Of a stretch of 35,639 nt of DNA, positions 27,572 through 35,239 are shown one piece after another. How positions within the stretch are numbered: the first letter of the stretch is position 1; every line of letters starts with the position of its first letter. Under the pieces are notes generated by a model that did no database searches, was not told the DNA's origin, and worked only from the letters and a program-made list of their open reading frames with translations. The DNA is from an uncultured Bacteroidales bacterium (lineage in GTDB: Bacteria > Bacteroidota > Bacteroidia > Bacteroidales > GWA2-32-17), in the NCBI GenBank assembly GCA_937960415.1, contig CALGPK010000020.1:1-35639 (forward strand). Reading direction: 5' to 3'. The position numbers and the translations under genes were made by a program.

Positions 27572-28924
27572 ATGAAAGATCTAACTCAAGGTAAAGAATC
27601 GACGTTAATTGTAAAATTTGCAATACCCTTGCTGGTAGGTAATTTATTTCACCAATTTTACCATCTTGCCGATAGCATTATTGTCGGTCAATTTTTAGGC
27701 AAATCGGCACTAGCAGCAGTAGGAGTTACCATGCCCATCATTTTTACGCTTATATCACTTGTTGTTGGATTGTCCATAGGTTTTAACGTTATCATTGCCC
27801 AATATTTTGGAGCAAAGAACTACTCAAAAGTTCAACATACGGTAGATACGATGAACATAATTTTGTTGATATCGTCAATTATCTTTACAATCATTGGTTT
27901 AATATTTCTAAACCCTATATTAAGCCTTATTAAAACACCTGCAGACATTCACGAACAGGCAGCCAAATATTTAAGTATTTATTTTATTGGTCTAATTTTC
28001 TTTTTTGGATATAATGGTACATCGGCCATATTAAGAGGGATGGGCGACTCCAAAACGCCTTTGTATTTTATCGTTATCTCCTCCATACTAAATGTTTTGC
28101 TCGACTTATTGTTTATTGCTATTTTCAAGTGGGGCATCAATGGAGCTGCTTGGGCAACTATTATAGCACAGGGAGTATCGTTTTTTTGGTCGGTCATATA
28201 CATCAACCGCTACCACCATTTCTTAAAGATTCGTCTTTTTCATATTCATTTCGATCAATTTATCTTCAAAAAGTCCATTCAAATTGGATTACCAACAGCA
28301 CTTCAACAATCTTTTGTAGCATTAGGCATGGTTGCTCTATTGAGTGTAGTTAATTTATTTGGTACCAATGTAGTAGCTGCATATTCCATAGCCACACGCA
28401 TTGAATCGTTTATATCGTTGCCTGCAATGAATTTTGCAGCAGCATTATCTACATTTGTCGGTCAAAATATAGGAGCACAGCGGTTAGACCGGGTTAGAAC
28501 CGGTTATATTAGCACACAACGTATCATGTTTATAATAACGGTCTGTTTGTCGGCTTTCATTTTTATTTTTTCAACATCGTTATCAGCACTTTTTACCAAC
28601 GACATTGATGTTATTCAAATCAGCAAAGATTATCTGCAAATAGTAGCTTTTTTCTTTGTGTGTTTTTCGGCAATGTTTATCAATAACGGTATTTTACGTG
28701 GTGCTGGCGACACACTGATACCTATGTTTATTACCTTATTCTCGCTTTGGGTTGTACGAATACCTCTAGCATTTATTTTATCCAAACCCTTCGGTTACTA
28801 TGGAATTTGGTGGTCTATTCCTGTTGCATGGTTTTTTGGTATGACTCTATCGTATCTGTATTACAAAACTGGAAACTGGAAAAAGAAAACCGTTGTAAAT
28901 AAAGAAATCGTTACCAGCGAATAA
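27572..28924 (+). CDS. MATE family efflux transporter
   Basis: A 450-residue membrane protein with twelve predicted hydrophobic segments in two related halves, the normal size for MATE exporters. These are Na+ or H+ coupled antiporters of cationic compounds. Diagnostic regions are FAIPLLVGNLFHQFYHLADSIIVGQ at the start, GMGDSKTPLYF and, in the second half, GAGDTLIPMF and WWSIPVAWFFGM. The sequence fits the Bacteroidota branch near DinF/NorM-like proteins; the substrate is unknown. No clear promoter was found in the 156-bp upstream gap; ATTTGCAGC just before the ATG is only a partial match. It converges with serS with a 23-bp gap and no terminator hairpin. Confidence 0.93.
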   Translation: MKDLTQGKESTLIVKFAIPLLVGNLFHQFYHLADSIIVGQFLGKSALAAVGVTMPIIFTLISLVVGLSIGFNVIIAQYFGAKNYSKVQHTVDTMNIILLISSIIFTIIGLIFLNPILSLIKTPADIHEQAAKYLSIYFIGLIFFFGYNGTSAILRGMGDSKTPLYFIVISSILNVLLDLLFIAIFKWGINGAAWATIIAQGVSFFWSVIYINRYHHFLKIRLFHIHFDQFIFKKSIQIGLPTALQQSFVALGMVALLSVVNLFGTNVVAAYSIATRIESFISLPAMNFAAALSTFVGQNIGAQRLDRVRTGYISTQRIMFIITVCLSAFIFIFSTSLSALFTNDIDVIQISKDYLQIVAFFFVCFSAMFINNGILRGAGDTLIPMFITLFSLWVVRIPLAFILSKPFGYYGIWWSIPVAWFFGMTLSYLYYKTGNWKKKTVVNKEIVTSE

Positions 28925-28947
28925 CGGCTTCACAAAATTATCAATTC

Positions 28948-30219
28948 CTAATTAATTATATCAAAATTGGTGTACGGTACCAGTACATCGGGTACTTTTA
29001 TACCCCTGTCGGTCTGATTGTTTTCGAGAATAGCAGCTACTATTCGTGGTAAAGCCAGGGCACTACCATTTAGCGTATGACAAAGCAAATTCTTTTTGCT
29101 TTCAGTATCTCTGTATCGTAATTTTAAGCGATTGGCCTGAAACGTTTCGAAATTAGATACCGAACTAACTTCGAGCCATCGGTTTTGAGCCATACTAAAT
29201 ACCTCAATATCGTACGTAAGTGCCGATGCAAAACTCATATCGCCTCCACATAACTTTACAATACGATAAGGAAGCTGGAGTTTTTGAACAAGGCTTTCGG
29301 CATGAACAAGCATTTGTTCCAGTTGTTCATAGGATCGATTGGGATGTTCGATAACTACAATTTCAACTTTATCGAACTGATGCAAACGGTTCAGACCTCG
29401 TACATCTTTGCCATACGATCCTGCTTCACGACGAAAACAAGGTGTGTATGCCGTATATTTTTGAGGTAAATCTTTTTCGTCGAGTATCGTATCTCTAAAA
29501 ATATTGGTAACCGGAACTTCTGCTGTAGGTATCAAATACAAATTATCGTTTTGTACAAAATACATCTGTCCTTCTTTATCGGGGAGCTGTCCAGTACCAA
29601 ATCCCGATTCTTCGTTGACCAAAAATGGCGGAATAACTTCCTTAAAGCCAGCTTTTATGGCTTCGTCAAGAAAAAAGCTAATCAACGCACGTTGTAATTT
29701 AGCACCTTTGCCTTTGTAAACTGGAAATCCCGAACCTGTAATTTTATTGCCTAGTTCAAAATCAATAATATCGTATTTTTTTGCCAAATCCCAATGAGGT
29801 AATCCTTTGTTAGGAACAGCTGCTATGTCACCTTGACGAACAATAAGATTATCTTCGGCTCCTTTACCTTCGGGCACAGATTGGTGAGGTAAATTAGGCA
29901 ACAAAACTAACAAGTTTTCTATTTTAACTTCTATATCTGATAAAGATTGTTGTAAATCTTGAATTTGCTGTTTAATAGCAGTAGTTTGATGTTTTAATTC
30001 ATCGGCTTTAGGTTTATTGCCTTGTTTAAACAAATAGCCTATTTCTTTCGAAATCTGGTTTAATTCGGCTTGTTTGGCATCGCTTTCTGCCTGAGTTTTT
30101 CTTCGCAAATTATTTAGTTCTTCAATATGCCGAACAATCTCCGATGCATCGAAATGCTTAACCTTTAAGCGTTCTATAACATCTTGTTTTCGATCGAGCA
30201 AGTATTTAAGTGGTATCAT
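28948..30219 (-). CDS. serS: Serine-tRNA ligase
   Basis: A class II aminoacyl-tRNA synthetase that charges tRNA-Ser and tRNA-Sec. The 423 residues comprise an N-terminal coiled-coil tRNA-binding arm (about 1-105, KQAELNQISKEIGYLF) and the catalytic domain with TAEVPVTN, motif 2 CFRREAGSYGKDVRGLNR and motif 3 GSALALPRIVAAILENNQ; length and order are normal. It lies 78 bp after rpmA, with the strong terminator at 30225-30272 between them. No TAnnTTTG element is visible in that gap, so its promoter is not identified. Confidence 0.97.
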   Translation of the reverse strand: MIPLKYLLDRKQDVIERLKVKHFDASEIVRHIEELNNLRRKTQAESDAKQAELNQISKEIGYLFKQGNKPKADELKHQTTAIKQQIQDLQQSLSDIEVKIENLLVLLPNLPHQSVPEGKGAEDNLIVRQGDIAAVPNKGLPHWDLAKKYDIIDFELGNKITGSGFPVYKGKGAKLQRALISFFLDEAIKAGFKEVIPPFLVNEESGFGTGQLPDKEGQMYFVQNDNLYLIPTAEVPVTNIFRDTILDEKDLPQKYTAYTPCFRREAGSYGKDVRGLNRLHQFDKVEIVVIEHPNRSYEQLEQMLVHAESLVQKLQLPYRIVKLCGGDMSFASALTYDIEVFSMAQNRWLEVSSVSNFETFQANRLKLRYRDTESKKNLLCHTLNGSALALPRIVAAILENNQTDRGIKVPDVLVPYTNFDIIN

Positions 30220-30224
30220 AGCTT

Positions 30225-30272
30225 TTCAAAAAAATAAAAAATCCTTAGTTATCGACGATATACTAAGGATTT
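30225..30272 (-). terminator. Intrinsic terminator of the rplU-rpmA operon
   Basis: On the minus strand AAATCCTTAGT (30272-30262), a 12-nt loop, and ACTAAGGATTT (30249-30239) form a perfect 11-bp stem, followed by a T-rich tail with six Ts, an A and seven Ts. It starts 26 bp after the rpmA stop and ends just before the serS ATG. Confidence 0.9.
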
Positions 30273-30297
30273 GGTTTCATAATTTAAAAATAATTAT

Positions 30298-30561
30298 TTA
30301 CTGTATTTGAATAGGTTCAATAGAAACGTACGATTTATCGCCTTTTTTACGTTTAAAAACTACTATACCATCGGTGAGTGCAAAAAGGGTGTGATCTTTG
30401 CCCATACCAACATTTCTGCCAGGGTGATGCTGAGTACCTCTTTGACGAACGATGATATTTCCGGCTTTTGCAAATTGACCTCCAAAAATTTTAACTCCTA
30501 ATCGCTTACTATGCGATTCACGACCATTAGCCGAACTACCAACTCCTTTCTTATGTGCCAT
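30298..30561 (-). CDS. rpmA: 50S ribosomal protein L27
   Basis: An 87-residue L27 starting [20 protein letters not shown] without the cleaved N-terminal extension seen in Firmicutes, followed by [20 protein letters not shown] and [19 protein letters not shown]. Its N-terminus reaches the peptidyl transferase centre. It is second in the rplU-rpmA operon, 12 bp after rplU, with a terminator behind it. Confidence 0.97.
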   Translation of the reverse strand: MAHKKGVGSSANGRESHSKRLGVKIFGGQFAKAGNIIVRQRGTQHHPGRNVGMGKDHTLFALTDGIVVFKRKKGDKSYVSIEPIQIQ

Positions 30562-30573
30562 AATAATTAATTT

Positions 30574-30885
30574 TTATAACGTTATTTGTTGAATTTCTAT
30601 TTGAGAAAACAGCTGACGGTGACCATTTAATTTCTGATAACCGTTGCGTCTTTTCTTTTTAAAAACTAACACTTTGTCGCCTTTTAGATGCTTTAACACT
30701 TTAGCCGTAATTTTAGCACCTTCTACGTATGGTTTTCCTACGATAACCTTGCCATTATCATCAGCTAACATAATTTTCGAAAATTCAATCTGAGCACCTT
30801 CTTCAGCATTAAGGCGATGAACATACATCTTCTTACCTTTTTCTACTTTAAATTGCTGACCTGCAATATCCACTATAGCATACAT
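30574..30885 (-). CDS. rplU: 50S ribosomal protein L21
   Basis: A 103-residue L21. The true start is the ATG at 30885 (MYAIVDIAGQQFKVEKG), which gives the family N-terminus and length; an in-frame ATG at 30978 would add 31 unrelated residues and lies upstream of the promoter. Conserved segments are KMYVHRLN, VGKPYVEGAKITAKVLKH and KKKRRNGYQKLNGHRQ. It is the first gene of rplU-rpmA. Confidence 0.97.
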   Translation of the reverse strand: MYAIVDIAGQQFKVEKGKKMYVHRLNAEEGAQIEFSKIMLADDNGKVIVGKPYVEGAKITAKVLKHLKGDKVLVFKKKRRNGYQKLNGHRQLFSQIEIQQITL

Positions 30886-30916
30886 GACTAAATAACTATC
30901 TTTAAAATTCGGACTG

Positions 30917-30946
30917 CAAAAATACAAATTATTTTTCAAAACACAA
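30917..30946 (-). promoter_or_regulatory. Promoter of rplU-rpmA
   Basis: On the minus strand TTG (30946-30944), 19 bp, then TATTTTTG (30924-30917), a full consensus match. The following leader CAGTCCGAATTTT is shared almost exactly with the rpmB leader. Confidence 0.65.
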
Positions 30947-31027
30947 TTTTTTGTCAAAAAAAAATAATTAACTTTCATATCTTAGTAAAATTTTGAAACA
31001 GGTATTCTTTAAAACATACGAATTATG

Positions 31028-31035
31028 TATTTTTG
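31028..31035 (+). promoter_or_regulatory. Candidate -7 element for the DUF151 gene
   Basis: TATTTTTG matches TAnnTTTG and ends 21 bp before the ATG at 31057. No TTTG or TTG is present at 19-21 bp upstream, so the call is weak. Confidence 0.3.
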
Positions 31036-31056
31036 TTGTAAGTCTAATTTGTAAGC

Positions 31057-31656
31057 ATGAAAAAAGTAAAACTTAACGTTGTTGGATTATCGTATAGCGA
31101 AACACATTCAGGAGCTTATGCTTTAGTATTGCAAGAAGAGAAAGGACAGCGACGCATACCTATTATAATAGGCTCCTTTGAAGCACAAGCTATTGCTATT
31201 CAGCTCGAAAAACTCAAACCTCCCCGCCCGCTCACGCACGATTTGTTTGTTTCATTTGCTTCGGCTTTTAACATCGACTTAATAGAAGTCAACATATACA
31301 AATTAGAAGAAGGTATTTTTTATTCCAATCTCATTTTTCAACACAACGACGACCAAATAATACTCGACAGTCGTACCTCCGATGCCATTGCATTGGCATT
31401 ACGTTTCGATTGTCCTATTTATACCACACAAACCATCATCGATTATGCGGGTATTAATCTTAGTTTCGAATACGAAAAAGATGAACCTACAAGTGAAACA
31501 GAAGAAAAAGAGGATAAAGAAAGCCGCAAAACACCTTATGCCAAATATACCATCGAAGAACTGGAACAAATGATGCAGATGGCTATAGAAAACGAAGAAT
31601 ACGAAAAAGCTTCGGCTATTAGAGATGAATTAAATCGTAGAAAAAAAGATTTTTAA
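31057..31656 (+). CDS. Bifunctional nuclease family (DUF151) protein with C-terminal UVR motif
   Basis: A 199-residue cytoplasmic protein. Residues 1-135 form the DUF151 / bifunctional nuclease domain (PF02577), seen in VVGLSYSETHSGAYALVLQE, RRIPIIIGSFEAQAIA and DSRTSDAIALALRFDCPIY. An acidic linker (EKDEPTSETEEKEDKE) connects it to a UVR (UvrB/UvrC) motif at about 165-195 (YTIEELEQMMQMAIENEEYE, KASAIRDELNRR). This two-part layout is common in Bacteroidota. Plant and some bacterial relatives have DNase/RNase activity, but this protein's target is unknown; the UVR motif suggests protein-protein contact. The permease gene starts 16 bp later. Confidence 0.88.
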   Translation: MKKVKLNVVGLSYSETHSGAYALVLQEEKGQRRIPIIIGSFEAQAIAIQLEKLKPPRPLTHDLFVSFASAFNIDLIEVNIYKLEEGIFYSNLIFQHNDDQIILDSRTSDAIALALRFDCPIYTTQTIIDYAGINLSFEYEKDEPTSETEEKEDKESRKTPYAKYTIEELEQMMQMAIENEEYEKASAIRDELNRRKKDF

Positions 31657-31672
31657 TAAAAAATTACACCTT

Positions 31673-32932
31673 ATGAGCTTAAAGTTTCGTTTGATTGTAA
31701 TGAATTTTTTACAATTTTTTATCTGGGGTTCATGGCTGTTGACCATAGGAGCTTATTGGTTTCAAAATAAGGGTTGGTCGGGCTCGGAGTTTGGTGCAAT
31801 TTTTTCTACCATGGGTATAGCCTCGCTTTTTATGCCTGCTGTTGCCGGTATCATTGCCGATAAATATATCAATGCAGAACGACTGTATGGTATTTTTCAT
31901 TTGCTGGGAGCTGTTATGCTATTTATTGTTCCACAAATTAATAATCCCACATTGCTCTTTTGGGTTATGCTTGTCAATATGATGTTTTACATGCCAACCA
32001 TAGCGTTAGCCATTACGGTTTCGTATGCATCGATGAAAGAAGCAGGTATGGATGTTATTAAAGAATATCCTCCCATTCGAGTGTTTGGTACTATCGGTTT
32101 TATAGTAGCTTTATGGAATATTAGTTTATTAGGATTTGAAACTTCGCCCATGCAATTTTATGTTGCATCAATATCATCGGCACTTCTTGGGCTATATGCT
32201 TTTACACTTCCCCAATGTCCTCCCAAAGGTAAAGGTCAAAGCACTTCGCTGGTAGAATCATTAGGATTAAAAGCTTTTACCCTATTTAAAGACTCTAAAA
32301 TGGCTTTATTTTTTATTTTTTCTCTTTTATTAGGAGCTTCGCTTCAACTGACCAATGCTTACGGTGATACTTTTTTACACGACTTTGCCAAAATTGACGA
32401 GTTTAAAAATGCAATAGCAGTTAAATATCCTGCTATCATTATGTCTATTTCACAAATTTCCGAAACATTATTTATTCTTACCATCCCATTCTTTTTAAAG
32501 CATTTGGGAATTAAAAAGGTTATGTTAATGAGTATGGTAGCATGGGTTTTGCGTTTTGGGCTCTTTGCATTTGGCAATCCTGGTTCTGGTCTGTGGATGC
32601 TTATCTTATCGTGCATTATTTACGGTATGGCATTTGATTTCTTCAACATCTCTGGTTCGCTGTTTGTAGAAACGCAAGCTCCCGCTTCTATCCGTGCCAG
32701 TTCGCAAGGATTGTTTATGATGATGACCAACGGGTTTGGCGCTTTTCTTGGAAGTTTTATTAGTGGCATTATTATCGATACATTCTTTATTAAACCCGAT
32801 GGGCATTTCGATTGGCAAGGAATTTGGCTCGCTTTTGCTACATACTCGTTAGTAGTTGCCATTCTATTCGCCATTTTATTTAAACACAAACACCATCCCA
32901 AAGCATTAAACATATCTAACATTAATCATTAA
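31673..32932 (+). CDS. Nucleoside:H+ symporter (NupG/XapB-like MFS permease)
   Basis: A 419-residue twelve-segment major facilitator. It starts [24 protein letters not shown], the hallmark of the nucleoside:H+ symporter family (PF03825), with [21 protein letters not shown] in consecutive stretches, [12 protein letters not shown] and a C-terminal [14 protein letters not shown]. It probably imports nucleosides for salvage. The gene is 11 bp upstream of thyA in the same direction, which fits a nucleotide-metabolism unit. The exact substrate (purine or pyrimidine nucleoside) is not shown. Confidence 0.87.
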   Translation: MSLKFRLIVMNFLQFFIWGSWLLTIGAYWFQNKGWSGSEFGAIFSTMGIASLFMPAVAGIIADKYINAERLYGIFHLLGAVMLFIVPQINNPTLLFWVMLVNMMFYMPTIALAITVSYASMKEAGMDVIKEYPPIRVFGTIGFIVALWNISLLGFETSPMQFYVASISSALLGLYAFTLPQCPPKGKGQSTSLVESLGLKAFTLFKDSKMALFFIFSLLLGASLQLTNAYGDTFLHDFAKIDEFKNAIAVKYPAIIMSISQISETLFILTIPFFLKHLGIKKVMLMSMVAWVLRFGLFAFGNPGSGLWMLILSCIIYGMAFDFFNISGSLFVETQAPASIRASSQGLFMMMTNGFGAFLGSFISGIIIDTFFIKPDGHFDWQGIWLAFATYSLVVAILFAILFKHKHHPKALNISNINH

Positions 32933-32943
32933 AAAAACATTTT

Positions 32944-33738
32944 ATGCAACAATATTTAGATCTATTAAAACACGTTATGGAGCACGGTACGCTAAAAAGC
33001 GATCGTACCGGTGTTGGCACCAAAAGCATTTTTGGGTATCAAATGCGCTTCGATCTTTCAAAAGGTTTTCCGCTTCTTACAACAAAAAAGCTACATGTAA
33101 AGTCTATTATTTACGAACTACTATGGTTTTTAAAAGGTGATACTAATATTCACTTTTTAAACGATAACGGCGTAACTATTTGGGACGAATGGGCCGACAT
33201 AAACGGCGATTTAGGTCCTATCTATGGTCATCAATGGCGAAAGTGGCAGTCCAACGATGGACGGATAATCGATCAAATTTCGCAAGTGGTAGAATCCATT
33301 AAGCATAATCCCGATTCGCGCCGACATATTGTTAGTGCATGGAATGTAGGCGATTTAGATAAGATGGCACTGCCTCCCTGTCATATTCTTTTCCAATTTT
33401 ACGTTGACAACAAAAAGCTATCGTGCCAGTTGTATCAACGTAGTGGTGATCTGTTTTTAGGAGTACCATTTAATATCGCTTCGTACTCACTGCTTACCAT
33501 GATGATGGCACAGGTTTGCGACCTGCAACCCGGAGAATTTATTCATACGCTGGGCGATGCTCATATTTATACTTTCCATTTTGAACAAGTAAAGTTACAA
33601 TTATCGAGAGAACCACGACCATTGCCTACCATGAAAATCAATCCTCATGTAAAAAATATTTTTGCCTTTAAATATTCCGATTTCAAGCTCGAAAACTACG
33701 ATCCTTATCCACCTATAAAAGGACCTGTAGCTGTTTAA
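32944..33738 (+). CDS. thyA: Thymidylate synthase
   Basis: ThyA makes dTMP from dUMP using methylene-tetrahydrofolate. The 264 residues equal the E. coli length and carry the catalytic cysteine C146 in [11 protein letters not shown], the nucleotide- and folate-contact motifs [11 protein letters not shown] and [20 protein letters not shown] in consecutive stretches, and the closing GPVAV. In many relatives a dihydrofolate reductase gene (folA) follows; here it is replaced by a 431-bp gene-free stretch and accessory genes. Confidence 0.98.
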   Translation: MQQYLDLLKHVMEHGTLKSDRTGVGTKSIFGYQMRFDLSKGFPLLTTKKLHVKSIIYELLWFLKGDTNIHFLNDNGVTIWDEWADINGDLGPIYGHQWRKWQSNDGRIIDQISQVVESIKHNPDSRRHIVSAWNVGDLDKMALPPCHILFQFYVDNKKLSCQLYQRSGDLFLGVPFNIASYSLLTMMMAQVCDLQPGEFIHTLGDAHIYTFHFEQVKLQLSREPRPLPTMKINPHVKNIFAFKYSDFKLENYDPYPPIKGPVAV

Positions 33739-34169
33739 ACAAATATTATTAACTTTTTAAAAGTTAATTAAACACATTCATTTACTGCATGAGAAAATTT
33801 TCTTCTCAATAAGTTCAGATTATAAACGTTGTCAAGTGTTTGTAATAACATTCTATGCATAAATTAGATTAATCGATATTCAAATTAGTAAGTTTAGCAA
33901 TGAAAATGGTTAAGCGAACTTTAATTAAGCCCATGGGATAAACAACATAGCAAATGAATTTAAGACAATTTTTTCGCCTTAAAAGACAAGACAAATTCTA
34001 AAAGTCTGAATTCTTGTAACAACAAACATTAGCAGCCAACTTGCAGGTAAGAGATAAAAAATAGATGCTGTAAAAAATTGCATACTAGTTTCCTATCCAA
34101 CAGTAACTAACCTTACGCAATGCAAAATGTTTAAACTTGCCCAAAAAACCTTATGGTATAGATATTGGT
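33739..34169. other. Gene-free interval after thyA
   Basis: These 431 bp contain no convincing ORF, RNA gene or promoter of the TTTG-N20-TAnnTTTG type. They hold a perfect palindrome TTAACTTTT-T-AAAAGTTAA (33749-33767) 10 bp after the thyA stop, and a 6-bp hairpin TGAGAA/TTCTCA (33790-33808). Either might slow RNA polymerase, but neither has a T-tail. The stretch marks the border between the conserved block and the accessory methyltransferase and nuclease genes. Confidence 0.5.
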
Positions 34170-34994
34170 TTATGACTCATCTTCAATTTTTGTCAGGTTA
34201 AATGCTATTTTTGTTTGTTTTAATAGCGGTTCAACCCTTTTCTCTGCAAGTTTTATATATTTTTTGCTTATTTCGTATCCTATAAACTTTCTGTCCGATT
34301 TCAACGCAGCAACAGCAGTTGTTCCACTACCCATAAATGGGTCTAAAATAATATCACCCTTAAAGGAATAAAGTTGAATTAGTCTATATGGAAGTTCTTC
34401 GGGAAATGGTGCCGGATGTCCAATTTTTTTGGCACTTTCGGCATTAAAAGTCCAGATTGACTTTGTCCATTCCATAAATTGCTCTTTTGATATGGTATTT
34501 TCTTTTTTACCTTTTTCTCTTTTATAATCACCTTTTGAAAATATTAAAATGTATTCATGTATATCCCTTAAAATAGGATTAGCAGCACTTTGCCAACTAC
34601 CCCAAGCAGTTGAAGGACTTGCACTTGCTGCTTTATTCCAAATGATTTCACCACGCATATTAAAGCCAATTTCTATCATCATTTTTGAAATGTAATCCGA
34701 TAGTGGAATGTAAGGTTTTCGTCCAAGATTGGCTACATTGATACAAGCACGACCGCCGTTTACAAGAACTCTGAATGTTTCTCGAAATGAATTTTCTAAT
34801 AGTTGTAAATATTCTTTAAGCGATAGATCTTCGTCATACTCTTTTGAAACATTGTAAGGAGGTGAAGTAATCATTAAATGAACCGAGTTATCAGGCAACT
34901 CTTTCATATTTTCTGCCGAACCAAGAATAAATTTATTTTCCAACTCTTCGGGAAAGTTATTTTCATTCTTATCAAGAATTTTTTTTTTCGCCAA
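34170..34994 (-). CDS. Beta-class DNA methyltransferase (main body, frameshifted from its N-terminus)
   Basis: This frame encodes nearly all of a Type II-like SAM-dependent DNA methyltransferase. The catalytic motif IV HLMITSPPYNVSKEYDED (near residue 45) comes before the SAM-binding motif I DPFMGSGTTAVAAL (near residue 225), which is the order of beta-class enzymes. Also seen are GGRACINVANLGRKPYIPL and the target-recognition-like ASASPSTAWGSWQSA. A TSPPY motif is found in N4-cytosine and some N6-adenine methylases, so the modified base is uncertain. The nominal start is TTG inside an A-rich tract; no good ATG precedes it. The expected N-terminus (HDSSKFYNSKLY) is present just upstream but in another frame (34904-35107), so translation as found gives an N-terminally incomplete enzyme. 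Confidence 0.85.
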   Translation of the reverse strand: MAKKKILDKNENNFPEELENKFILGSAENMKELPDNSVHLMITSPPYNVSKEYDEDLSLKEYLQLLENSFRETFRVLVNGGRACINVANLGRKPYIPLSDYISKMMIEIGFNMRGEIIWNKAASASPSTAWGSWQSAANPILRDIHEYILIFSKGDYKREKGKKENTISKEQFMEWTKSIWTFNAESAKKIGHPAPFPEELPYRLIQLYSFKGDIILDPFMGSGTTAVAALKSDRKFIGYEISKKYIKLAEKRVEPLLKQTKIAFNLTKIEDES

Positions 34995-35107
34995 TTTTTT
35001 TCGCCAATTTCCGAGTAAAGTTTAGAATTATAAAACTTTGAACTGTCGTGGTTAATTCTTCCGTTTGTTCCGAAAGCACTTGTCTTTGTTCCTTTTGGTC
35101 TTTTCAT
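34904..35107 (-). pseudogene. Out-of-frame N-terminus of the same methyltransferase
   Basis: From the ATG at 35107 the first 40 residues (MKRPKGTKTSAFGTNGRIN, then HDSSKFYNSKLYSEIGEK) match the N-terminal signature FGTxxRxxHDSSxFYxxxLY that I know from the start of this class of site-specific methyltransferases. The frame is then lost at the tract 34979-35007 and stops after 67 residues. Adding one base in the A10 tract joins it to the main body and gives a 312-residue protein spanning 34170-35107. The last 25 residues of this short frame are therefore a frameshift product and not real coding sequence. Confidence 0.7.
34979..35007 (-). repeat. A10 tract plus perfect 13-bp tandem duplication (candidate phase switch)
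   Basis: On the coding (minus) strand the 13-mer TTGGCGAAAAAAA occurs twice in direct tandem (35007-34995 and 34994-34982), and the second copy runs into a total of ten As (34988-34979). The unit length is not divisible by three, and the frame change between the methyltransferase N-terminus and body occurs precisely here. Confidence 0.85.
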
Positions 35108-35239
35108 AGTTTACCCTCTGCTCCGTTTCGGCCTTGCTACTCTTTATCGCCATCTCTCAAAAACTAAATTAAATACTCTCTCCCAATTCAATCCTACCAC
35201 GGAAACCCCGCTGGCAGTCCGCCAGTAGCAGGTATCGGT
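35108..35239. other. Spacer between methyltransferase and GIY-YIG gene
   Basis: By eye this 132-bp spacer is more GC-rich than the core genome. On the minus strand it holds the hairpin CTGGC-5 nt-GCCAG (35225-35211) followed by GGGGTTT, too weak for a confident terminator. A 19-codon ORF (35253-35194) that overlaps the end of the nuclease gene reads MTAIKPIPATGGLPAGFPW. Confidence 0.4.

Noticed and set aside
30886-30978. N-terminal extension of L21 from an upstream ATG
   Set aside because: The extra 31 residues have no family similarity and the region holds the promoter and leader of the operon.
33749-33767. Palindrome after thyA as a terminator
   Set aside because: The stem is all A/T except one G-C pair at each turn, has a one-base centre, and no T-run follows.
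33739-34169. A tRNA or small RNA in the gap after thyA
   Set aside because: No cloverleaf pairing, T-loop sequence or terminator was found by eye; only short AT-rich inverted repeats are present.
34979-35007. Programmed ribosomal frameshift as the first explanation of the split methyltransferase
   Set aside because: No stimulatory stem-loop or known +1 site is obvious after the A tract; slippage variation or sequencing error explains it more simply, though polymerase slippage remains possible.
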